Under the pieces are notes generated by a model that had not been told where the DNA came from, searched no databases, and was given only the letters and a program-made list of their open reading frames with translations. Positions 46,121-56,051 of a stretch of DNA of 64,000 nt are shown here, piece after piece (positions within the stretch are counted from its first letter, which is position 1; each line of letters starts with the position of its first letter). Both the position numbers and the translations under genes were made by a program. This DNA comes from Neckera pumila (Eukaryota; Streptophyta; Bryopsida; Hypnales; Neckeraceae): positions 32,988,913 through 33,052,912 of the forward strand of contig OZ018410.1 in the NCBI GenBank assembly GCA_963969595.1, given 5' to 3'.

Positions 46121-47690
46121 CCCCTAAAGGACCAAACAATGATTTTTGGCAACATAGCAATTTTGGGCAACTCACTATGAACAAAGTTTTTATTTTTTTT
46201 CTTTGAAAATTTCACAAAACATGTGCCCAAGGAGTAGCTTTAAGGTCCAATAATTTTCATAACTTTTGACTACACGGTTAAAAAGTTATTGCATGATATG
46301 TGGTTTTCGTTACTCGGCGGGCAACCTGGGCAGCTCAAAAAACTCCTTCAAAATTCACTTTTTTGAAAATTGAAAAAGTTGAAAGTGGTTCTAAGGAAAC
46401 ATTTAAGAGTGGAAAAGTTATAATCACTCCATTTTGTTGAATGAGGTGAGAATTATTAACCCCTAAAAGACCAAACACCATTTTTTGGCAACATAGCAAT
46501 TTTGAGCAGCTCACTACGAACAGAGTTTTTATTTTTTTTCTTTGAAAATGTCACAAAACATGTGCCCGAGGAGTAGCTTTAAGTTCCAACAATTTTCATA
46601 ACTTTTGACAACACGGTTAAAAAGTTATTGCATGATATGTAATTTTGCATGTTTGGCGGGTAGCCCGGGCAGCTCAAAAAACTCCTTCAAAATTCACTTT
46701 TTTGAAAAATGAAAAAGTTGGAAGTGGTTCTAAGGAAACATTTAAGAGTGGAAAAATTTGAATCACTCCATTTTGTTGAAAGAGGTGAAAATTATTAAAT
46801 ATTCCAATTTGTAGGTAGGTTTGGAATCCAAAGACTCCATACTTATCCACAAACTAGAATTCTTAACCCCTAAAGGACCAAGCAGTGTTTTTTGGCAACA
46901 TAGCAATTTTGAGCAGCTCACTACAAATAGAGTTTTTATTTTTTTCTTTGAAAATTTCACAAAACATGTGCCCAAGGAGTAGCTTTAAAGTCCAACAATT
47001 TTCATAACTTTTGACTATATGGTTAAAAAGTTATTGCATTATATGTAATTTTGCACGTTGGGCGGGTAGCCCGGGCAGCTCAAAAAACTCCTTCAAAATT
47101 CACTTTTTTGAAAAATGATAAAGCTAGAAGTGATTCTAAGGAAACATTTAAGAGTGGAAAAATTTGAATCACTCCATTTTGAATGAGGTGAATATCTTTC
47201 ATTTGGATGATATTTTTAATATGTAAACCTTATTATGCTCAAGTATGGCCCTATAAATGACCATTTTATTAAAAATTCCAATTTGTGGGTAGGTTTGGAA
47301 TCCAGAGACTCCATGCTTACCCACAAACTGGAATTCTTAACCCCTAAAGGATCAAGCAATGTTTTTTGGCAACATAGCAATTTTGGACAGCTCACTACAA
47401 ATAGAGTTTTTATTTTTGTTTCTTTGAAAATTTCACAAAACATGTGCCCAAGGAGTAGCTATAAGGTCCAATAATTTTCATAACTTTTGACTACATGGTT
47501 AAAAAGTTATTGCGTGATATGTGGTTTTTGTTACTCGGTGGGCAACCCAGGCAGCTCAATAAACTCCTTCAAAAATCACTTTTTTGAAAAATGATAAAGT
47601 TGGATGTGGTTCTAAAGAAACATTTAAGAGTGGAAAAGTTTGAATCACTCCATTTTGTTGAATGAGGTGAGAATTATTAGGAATTCCAGT
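46121..47690. repeat. four tandem left-halves of the TTAA-family element
   Basis: Family starts occur at 46121, 46460, 46867 and 47341, each preceded by TTAA and each followed by the same about 330-bp left half (to CTCCATTTTGTTGAATGAGGTG) without the right half. Units three and four are separated by extra CACAAACTAGAATTC-type sequence. Repeated minus-strand frames (LFVVSCSKLLCCQKTLLGPL) recur only because the DNA repeats. Confidence 0.8.
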
Positions 47691-48232
47691 TTGTGGATAG
47701 GTATAGAGTCTATGGATTCCAAAAGCTAAATTTAGAAATCTAAGAAAATTTTAGATGTGCAAATTTGAAATGTACAAATAATGAAATTTTGAAATGTACA
47801 AATCAGTGAGATTGGAAATTCAAAATCTACATTTTTGTTAGGATTCAGCTTTCAAAATCTATGAATTGTATTGATCATGTAGGCTAAAATCTACACTAAG
47901 CTCAAATTTTGGAGGCATAAATCTACATTTAAAAATATCAAATTTCACAAATTCAATAGATTTGGAGGTGGGGACATCCCTGAAAAATGCCTAAACTCCC
48001 CCCTGAAAAATGCACAAAATTCCTTGTTTCACATTTCCCTATGAGAGCTACATTCCTTGTGTACTGGAAAAAAGGCAAAAAAAAGCAAATTCTCGGAGGG
48101 GATTTCTGTTACAGTGCCTACAGGGAACCTTTCAAATGTTTGTTGTGATAAACTGTAGGATTTTGCACTAAATTTGTATATGAATATATGGTAAAAAATT
48201 TGTCAAGTTTGATTGTATGGATTGCAAGATAT
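47691..48232. other. spacer, no gene seen
   Basis: Short local repetition of AAATTTGAAATGTACAAAT-like words near 47760-47810. No gene. Confidence 0.4.
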
Positions 48233-48496
48233 TTATATTTGAATTGAGAAGAAAAAGTTATTTGGACCTTGCCAGAGAATTTCAATGGCCTTGCTTGTGA
48301 GAAACTTTTGCATTAGAGACTTTGAATTGTTAAATCTTCCATATTGAAGAACACTTGAAGTAGATCTCCATGAACTTTCAAATGTAACAAAAAATTGGAA
48401 CATATCCCAAATTCTTTTTGCAATGCATGGATGTGTAAAGAAATGCTGACAATACACTAGGCCTTTTTGTGAACAAATTTCCACCTCATACTTCAA
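48233..48496 (-). pseudogene. LINE zf-RVT remnant
   Basis: The minus-strand frame reads YCQHFFTHPCIAKRIWDMFQ and then KSLMQKFLTSKAIEILWQ. The HxC...IWxxF pattern is that of the reverse-transcriptase-associated zinc-binding region in plant LINEs. No catalytic domain is nearby, so it is an isolated, short remnant. Confidence 0.5.
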
Positions 48497-49093
48497 ATTA
48501 GAAGAAGCTCAATGGTGGATGCAAAGATACATTTTTTTCACAAGTACCCAAGAGAAAATTAGAAAATAAACAAAACCTTTAATTTCTATAGAAATTAGAA
48601 GCACAATGTGATCAACCATGTTCCTAATACACTACATATTTCAAAAGTGTCCTTCTTTGTTCCTTGCATTTGTTCTCAAGCAGCATTTCAATAATTGATA
48701 ATTTTATATACCTTATTCCCAAATGTTCTCAAAATTGAAAATATTGTTCCTTTATGTTCCCATCATCAGGAACTTTGGTCCCTTATTCATTGCTCCAACT
48801 GTTGCCTTTCTAAAAGTCAAGTGAAATTTCCATAAATTTCCATATCCAACTTGCCTTTTTGCAAAATTTGAACTAAAATGCTTATAACTTTTGGACTATG
48901 AGTATGGTTTTAGTGAAAATTATATCACTATGAAGCTCTTGGAAATCCACATTTAAAAAAAATAATTTAAGAGACTAGGCCAAAATTTACGATCATGGGA
49001 CTTGTTCCAAACCCAATTCATCCCCGAAAGGAACATTTGGAGATTTTTAGTGGTTATTCTTCAAATAGGCCAAATTATCCCCACTAGTGGCGT
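48497..49093. other. spacer, no gene seen
   Basis: Some words (GACTATGAGTATGGTTTTAGTG, CCAATTCATCCCCGAAAGGAAC) echo TTAA subfamily II in degraded form. Confidence 0.4.
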
Positions 49094-49097
49094 TTAA

Positions 49098-50026
49098 CCC
49101 CTGAAGGTTTTTGACTATGGTTTCACCAAAACGCTCCAAAATTGCCATTTCTAATACAAGTACCAAACTTTAGAAAAAAAAACAATTTTGGACACATGTA
49201 ACCATAAGTTCGTGTGGTGCACTGGTTTGAGAATATGTGGAAAAAAATTCAGAATTTTCTACCATGTAGATTGCAAGATATTAATGTTTGAATTGAAAAA
49301 AATCCTTTTTTTGTCCCTGCGGAAAACTAGACAACTGCACTTCACAAGGTCACATTTGTATGAAAAAATGTCCAAAATGGTGGTTACTCTTTAAATTCAT
49401 TTTTGAAGTGAAGTTGGCAATATGCTTGAAAATTTTCAGATCATTTGGAATTGTACAACATATAGGAAAAAAATAGTAAGTAGAAAGAAGTAGAGAATGA
49501 TTCAAAACACTATTGTTAAGAGTTTAATTATAGAATTGAAAATTGCCAATTCCAATGGTGATAATGTTGTAATAACCTATCTACACCCAATTTTTTTTAT
49601 TTTATTTCAAAAATATTGAAAATTGAGTTAAATAAAGGACTTCAAAGTTTATTTTAGAGTATAACGTAGGGAATCTATAATTGCCCGCAAACTATAACAC
49701 CTCATAATTTTCATCTCATAAATCACAATTGAATGATTCAAAGCCTTCCATATATATATATCTAGAGAACCAATTTCAAATTGGTACGCTTTTTAAAAGT
49801 GATTTTTTAAGAATTTTTTTAGCTGCCCGCCGAGCATTGAAAATCACATATCATACAATAACTTTTTAACCATGTAGTCAAAAGTTATGAAAATTGTTGG
49901 GCCTTAAAGCTACTCCATGGGAAAATGTTGTGTGAAAATTTCAAAGTAAAAAAATAAAAATTCCGCTCGTAGTGAGCTGCTTAAAAATGCTATGTTCTCA
50001 AAAAAGCATGTTCAGTGCTTTAGGGG
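49098..50026. mobile_element. TTAA-family element, subfamily I, inverted relative to 15738-16660
   Basis: Ends TTAA|CCCCTGAAGG (TTAA 49094-49097) and GTGCTTTAGGGG|GTAA (50027-50030; one base changed), 929 bp. It is full length with the consensus order reversed. Confidence 0.82.
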
Positions 50027-50133
50027 GTAATGCAATGTGTCCTATCCATTTTTGGATTATATTTGAAGGACGGTCTAATTTATATTAAATATAGGGCACA
50101 CATCCTCACCTAAGGCTTTCCAATGTTACCAAG

Positions 50134-50404
50134 CATTAGGAAAAATTTCAGTCCCTAAAAGGCTCGCAAAAGGGGTGCAGTTATGGAAAAAAAAAATTAA
50201 AAATTAAAATTTGATGTGGCATGTATGGTAACATGTCACGCTGTTGGTGCAATGTCAATGCCATGTCAGATTGGAATTTTTAAAATATTATATATATATG
50301 TATATATATATATAATATTATTTTTTATTTTCCGTAATTGCGCTTCGGAGGTGTCAAAAATAAAAAACTGACGGCCGCTTAGAGGGCTGAAATTTTTCCT
50401 AATG
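50134..50404. mobile_element. MITE with CATTAGG termini
   Basis: Left CATTAGGAAAAATTTCAGTCC and right GGGCTGAAATTTTTCCTAATG are inverted repeats; inner GGCTCGCAAAAGG / GGCCGCTTAGAGG continue the similarity. It contains an alternating TA tract (about 50290-50325). It is 271 bp and related by its first bases to 35718-36007. Confidence 0.75.
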
Positions 50405-51052
50405 AGTACCTTGTTGGTTTGGCAGTTGTGGGATTTCAATTGCCATTACAAACAAATGAACAAAACAAAGTAAAAATAAGAGTATGGACTCTACATCGCA
50501 ACCACTAAAGATTTTTTTAGCTAGCAAACTATAGGCTCAATGGCCTCACTGCTCTTCACAACCAATTGTTGCATAGCCAAAGAGAACTGACCCCTTTATC
50601 CCCTTCATTGTGACAACCAAGTTTTTCCTTGTATAAATGTAAAAATTGCCACATATATTGTGATTGGTTAATTTGTTATTTCAAAACCTCTATATTTAAT
50701 TGAAGACACTCATTCCAAGTATGAATTCACATTTTTCAAATTTTATCATCGATAGTAAACAATATCTTTTAGATGTGTGAAATGAGGGCAATTCTCTCAT
50801 ACCCCAATTCATGTAGCTAGGTAGAATTGTCGCCCTTCCATTTTTCATTTTTTCATCCTAGAAAAATAATCGAGACTTAAATATTACTTTCAATGGATGA
50901 TAAAATTGGATATATTTGAATTTACATTTGGAATCAAAGACCCCAATTAGCCAAGAGAGGCTAAGAAATACAAAAGTTACCAACTACAAAAAAGAGACAA
51001 AATTTCATATTCCCTAGTTGAGGCAACAAAGGGACAATTCTCCCTTTCCCAT
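50405..51052. other. spacer, no gene seen
   Basis: No supported feature. Confidence 0.4.
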
Positions 51053-51056
51053 TTAA

Positions 51057-51500
51057 TCCCTAAAGGACCAAATAGCATTTTTTTGCCAGCATATCGATTT
51101 TAGGTAGCTCACTACAAATATATTTTTATTTTTTATCTTCAAAAGTTTTACACAACATAAGGTCGAGGAGCAGCTTTAAGGTCCAAAGTTCTCATAAATA
51201 TTGACTACATGATTAAAAAGTTGTTGTATAATATGTAGTTTCTATAGCTTGGCGAGCAGTCTGGGCGGCTTAGAAAAAATCTTTTTTTCAAAAATAAAAA
51301 TTTGAACTTGGATTTTTAGATTTACATATGCGTGGAAAGCAGTTTGAATCATTCCATTTTGATTAACAAGATGAAAGTTATGAGGAATTTTAGTTTGCAT
51401 CCAGTTATAGAATTTCTACTCTAAAATGAATTTTGAAGTTCTTTTATTTAACTTAATTTTCAATATTTTTGGAAAAAAATCATTAGATGTAGATTTTTTA
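51057..51500. mobile_element. truncated TTAA-family element
   Basis: Starts TTAA|TCCCTAAAGGACC and follows subfamily I to about AATCATTAGATGTAGATTTTT, where similarity stops; the right half is missing. Confidence 0.7.
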
Positions 51501-52090
51501 TTTCTTCAAAATTATTTTTTCAAGCATGAAAATTAAAAAGAAAATTGTTGAAATCTTTTATATGTATTCGCAACTTATTTCTTCAAAATATTATAGAGAG
51601 TAACAAGTTGCAACATCTACACATTCTTGTGTATAAAGTTTGAAAAATGAAACTGAACCATTTGGAAAGAGTTGAAAATACTTCTTTTTGAAATCAAAGC
51701 ATCATGATTTTGCAATTGGTAAGGTTTTTTATTTTGAAAATTTAAGAAGATTTACTCTAACAAGTTAATTAAAGAATCCAACAACGAGATTTGTCAATGA
51801 ATGAATACATATGAAGATTTTAGCCTTGCTTTGAATTTGAGTACTTTAAAGCAATTTTAGGCCTTAGAAGATTGAATTCATGTAGAATTTGAGGTATGTT
51901 TACTTATATTAACTAACGAGCCAATGGCATACAAGATCATCTACACTTAGTATATCAGAATTATAGCTACCATGTACAAAGACTATCTTTAATTTGCATA
52001 GGAAGAAAAATGAAATTGGCATCTAATCCGAGTGGTTTCATATTTTTTGGACCTTCGAGGAACTAGTTATAAAATTTTGAAGTTGAAACA
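51501..52090. other. spacer, no gene seen
   Basis: No supported feature. Confidence 0.4.
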
Positions 52091-52092
52091 TA

Positions 52093-52211
52093 GTGGTCAC
52101 TAAAACCGACCACCTCCTGAAATGTACACCATTGTTACATTGAAGAAAGCAAAATGTACTTGTGCGCCATGATCGGTTTTAGAAGCTAGTCGCTTTTAGA
52201 ACAGACTACCT
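52093..52211. mobile_element. short MITE related to 1835-2139
   Basis: TA at 52091-52092 and 52212-52213. The right end GACTACCT matches the AGGT family, while the left end is degenerate. Interior CTAAAACCGACCACCTCC and ATCGGTTTTAGAAGC are inverted. 119 bp. Confidence 0.55.
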
Positions 52212-52320
52212 TAAGCCTAACACCAGGTTGTTGCAATGCTTTCAATGCTTCATTTTTGGCTTGGAAAGCCTCATCAATGGCAGATGCCAAGGCTTTTTTT
52301 TATAGACTTTTTCTCAACTA

Positions 52321-52736
52321 AGGTAACTACACCTTAAATTGCACAGTTAAGCAATTCAATATGATTCAACATGGTTTTCATCAAATTATATTGAATTTGT
52401 TTATTTGGGGTCCTATTGGTAGTCAAAATGGGATTGTAGATTCTCTTAGAATGCATTTTTTAGACACCGTGTGAATAAACTACGAATTTCCAAAGTGCTA
52501 AGAATAGATGTACCTAAAAGCGATCATAGAGTCATATGAATAGTGCAAGTTTACGGTGCGTTCGAGTTTAGGGTGCGTTCGAGTTTAGGGTGCGTTCGAG
52601 TTTAGGGTGCATGCGAGTTTAGGGTGCATGCGAGTTTAGGGTGCATGCGAGTTTAGGGTGCATGCGAGTTTAGGGTGCATGCGAGTTTAGGGTGCATGCG
52701 AGTTTAGGGTGTGTGCGAGTTTGGGTGTACTTACCT
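52321..52736. mobile_element. MITE, AGGT...ACCT family, carrying a minisatellite
   Basis: Starts AGGTAACTACACCTTAAATTG and ends GGGTGTACTTACCT, TA outside (52319-52320, 52737-52738). It is a sister of 44861-45132 but expanded by the 17-bp repeat at 52556-52727. Confidence 0.88.
52556..52727. repeat. 17-bp minisatellite containing TTTAGGG
   Basis: About ten tandem copies: three of GGTGCGTTCGAGTTTAG, then six with GCATGCGA, then one with GTGTGCGA. Every junction creates TTTAGGG, the plant telomere heptamer, but the 17-bp period shows it is not telomeric DNA. Confidence 0.95.
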
Positions 52737-52738
52737 TA

Positions 52739-53508
52739 CTGACGTTACATGACACCAACTTATTATATGGTCACCCCAGTTTTGAAATTCCTCAAAGTGA
52801 CTGGACAGAAGAAAAATACTTTATAAATTCCATGTGAATTTTGCAGAATGTTGTTGCTGACGAAATTCCTTTGAGTGGTAACTACTGTATTGGTGTGCTA
52901 TTATTGAGGCCTTTAATCATCTGATCTTGGCATCTTGCGCATGCAATGTCACTGATTCACACTTGTACTCTTTCCTTTTCTCTTTTTCTTTTTCTTTTTC
53001 TATTGTGCATGCTTTGCTCTTTATGTTACACTAGCATAGTTTTTTATATTTTCTATCACTGATGGGAGTCTAACCATTGCAAAAGACAAAAATTTGTAAG
53101 ATCTTGCTGTACCTTCATCACAAAAGGGAGAGGTGACCTGCCATTTTCAGACTTGTACTGCCAAAATGGCAGCTAATGAACAAGATAGCCTCAGGGGCAG
53201 AGACTCAGAGGACATACTTTTAGGGTTCCCTCTTGATTGTACTTTTGGGTTCAACCGAGGCCGGGTACACAATGAACACATTTTGGGTTATCTTCCAGCT
53301 AACTTTCCTTGGGTCGAAAATTAGAAAATACTTCGCAAAAAGGGATCCTTCGGAAATAGGTATGCAAATCAAAATTGATTACTTTTTAGGGTTTAGGGTA
53401 ACTGTAGGATCTTATTCTAGTACAAGGGCCTTATCTAAGAACTTGGGGTCTAAAAGTAAGGAATGTATAAGTGAGGTATGTAAAAAATATTAGATCTGAC
53501 AAGGCTTG
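52739..53508. other. spacer, no gene assigned
   Basis: Open frames at 53133-53493 + (for example GFPLDCTFGFNRGRVHNEHI) are unrecognised. A C/T-rich tract lies near 52970-53000. Confidence 0.35.
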
Positions 53509-53510
53509 TA

Positions 53511-53833
53511 AGGTTGGGTGCTCTAAAAGTGACCTAACTCAAAAAGGAACCTCTAACGTAGAGGTACATATTGCACTCATTACAGTAGTGCACCATCAAT
53601 GTACAACTGGTGTACATAAGGAGTAGGGATGCTTTTTGTGCTCACTCCGTTACCACTTCAAAAATTTGTAACTAATTCCTCAAACGTCCAAAAATTATGA
53701 AACAACTTAGGTTACACGGATGCCAATATCATTTTTCTTTCACTGAAAACTTACTGAAAAATATTTCAAGAACTGAAACTCCTTTAGAACCGCGAATCTG
53801 CCCTTAAAGGGTCGCTTTATGAGCAGCCTATCT
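53511..53833. mobile_element. MITE, AGGT family, TA-flanked
   Basis: Left AGGTTGGGTGCTCTAAAAG and right GAGCAGCCTATCT are degenerate inverted repeats, TA outside (53509-53510, 53834-53835). Interior AGAGGTACATATTGCA and CAATGTACAACTGGTGTACAT match 1835-2139. Confidence 0.75.
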
Positions 53834-53835
53834 TA

Positions 53836-56051
53836 TGTCCACCCTGACCACATGTGATTCCGAGGATATAAAGGGTATGTGGAATTGCAGGAATTGCAGT
53901 TAGAGATAACATGTATACTTTACTGTCAGCTGAATCATGGCACCCTCAACATCTTTGCAGGATCACCACAGATGCAATCATCTGAACATTCCGGATCCGA
54001 CGCAACGAATTCTCTCTTTTCCCAGGCATCATCCCAATTATTGCTACATGTGTAATCTCGTAGCATGTAATAAGCCGTGCCAGAAGCTGCTGCTGTTGCA
54101 GTACACTCAACTCAGATCACCTGCCAGCAATGCATGAACTGGAGCACTACTAGACGACTAGACTGCTACTTAGAGTGTCACTGCAATCGATGCAGGCACT
54201 GGGCTGGAAGCTCGAACCTCCTCAGTCACCCCTAAGAATAGACCGAGAGCACACCCCAGAAGAGTCGGAATGCAAAACGGGGCGTGGGCGGGGATCTCAC
54301 CGCGCGCATTATGTATTATTGTTCTCCTTTCTTTCCTTCAACTTGCCACTACTATGGTATAATGCTACACAATAATACTAAGCTAGACCTCTACAGTAGA
54401 AGGATCACACTGCTTCGCACCATGTTGATTATGCTGGACACATCTGCGACTAAAGCTATCATAGTCTAGTCTAACAGCATTATTGTTCAGTTGATTCTTT
54501 TTTTACCCAAACCAGCCTATGTGCTGCGTCCGGCTTTACGCCTATGATGCGATTCTGCTTACCGTCACCACAACTCAACTTGTACCTCTCCTTAATTTAA
54601 ATCAAATAAGAAACACAGCGGCACTTCAAAGAACGAGTTCTGACTAGAATGGTGGAATGAGCGTTAGCTGCTACAGTAATACACTGTTGCATCCGTCACA
54701 GGGAGGGAGTGATAGATTGACCTTTTATCACTCCAATGAAGTACAGTGCATATTGGATCCATCACAGTATTACCTGTTTAGGACGGAAGTCAATTTCTAG
54801 CCTGATTCTCTCCCCAAGTCGACCACTTTTTATGATCACTAGCTGGACGTTGACGGTGGACCTTTCCACTTCCGGCCATTCGGTGCCACCTGGAAGATAC
54901 TAAGAAAATCACGACAAGGTGACTGAAGCCTGGCAGATGAATAGCGTCTGGGCTTCCAGGCTTCCTGGTCAGAAATACGGAGTATTTGCTTACTTGTTGA
55001 TTGCCGTACCGAGATCGTTCAGGCTTGTGCGCGCATCTCTCTTCTGCGTCCGGCTGGGCGCTTGATGCTGTTGCTGCATATCTCGGGAGTATTTGGGGAA
55101 GCAACAGCAACTGTATTACGAGAAGCAAGCACGCGATTACTAGGTGAGTTGCTCAAATTCCTCCACCAGGCGCATAAATCGATCTAATTGCTTGTTTCTA
55201 AAGTTCGATGACCTGTTCCTGCAGCAATGAAGCGAATATTTCAAGCGTTCATTGTACTATCATATCCATTGAATTCGCCTGAGACTAGTGGTGCGTCCTT
55301 AACACATCAACTTGTGATGATTTCGTACAAATTCCAGGCTCTGAATTGACTGGGACCCATCCTGCTATTTCATAGACGTGGCCTGTAACGTACGTAACAG
55401 ACAACAATATGTAGACAGCAATAGAATCGGTGCATGGGAGGCATACCGAATTCGAGGTCCGTAGCACAATAGGATCGTTCATCTCGATGGGGCTTGAGTG
55501 CCAAGGGCACCAGAGCTCCAAGCCTGGCTGCCTCCGAGTGTCTTCGTCACACTCAAGCGTCCTCTCACAGCTCTGACCTCGTCAGTGGCCAGTACTCGAT
55601 CGACCCTCGCCAGGAATGGCAGAGGCAAGGTCATCGAGTGCCACCGCCATCATAGCCGGAACGTAGCAAACATGACGTCCGTGTATAGCCAGGGCTGGAT
55701 GTGCTTCTTTCCCACCTGCAATCTCTGAATCCCTTGCTGGCTTTTTGATTTGCCGCATGTGGTGTTGCACTTTCATCCTTTTTGCTCCTGACGGAAATGC
55801 GCAGGACTAATCAGCGGTTGCCTGTGAACAGAAAAAGGACTGGAAGAAGATGATGATGTACAAGTGCAGATGAGTACTACCGTGATGCCAGCGAGGGACC
55901 GCTCCGTTTCGTCAGGGGGCGTTGCTACTTCCTGCGTGCGATGAGAATTTGACAAGCTTCGGGAATTGAACTCCCGTGTAAACATGCGAAAGCTTCGTTG
56001 CTAGCTGCTGTGTGAAGCTCACGGTGTAGGATGCGCTGAAGGAAGCCAGCG
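53836..56051. other. GC-richer gene-proximal region upstream of the DUF688 gene
   Basis: Base composition shifts from AT-rich to balanced. Many short open frames occur on both strands but no family is recognisable. It probably holds the promoter and 5' leader of the gene starting at 56052. One speculative short secreted-protein frame is given separately. Confidence 0.4.
54837..55152 (-). CDS. speculative small secreted-protein exon pair
   Basis: Minus strand: a hydrophobic stretch (LVIACLLLVIQLLLLPQILP) is followed by AATASSAQPDAEERCAHKPE and RSRYGNQQ, then a donor-like CAA|GTAAGC at about 54993. An acceptor TATCTTCCAG near 54893 would add VAPNGRKWKGPPSTSS and a stop. The shape suits a short secreted peptide, but no in-frame ATG is present (a stop lies just upstream), so an upstream exon would be needed. 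No peptide family matches. Confidence 0.2.

Noticed and set aside
46763..47443. Repeated frames LFVVSCSKLLCCQKTLLGPL as a gene family
   Set aside because: They arise from the tandem half-elements and include the element terminus itself.
52556..52727. Regular repeats as a CRISPR array or telomere
   Set aside because: Units are directly adjacent 17-mers with no spacers, inside a plant MITE; the heptamer occurs only once per 17 bp.
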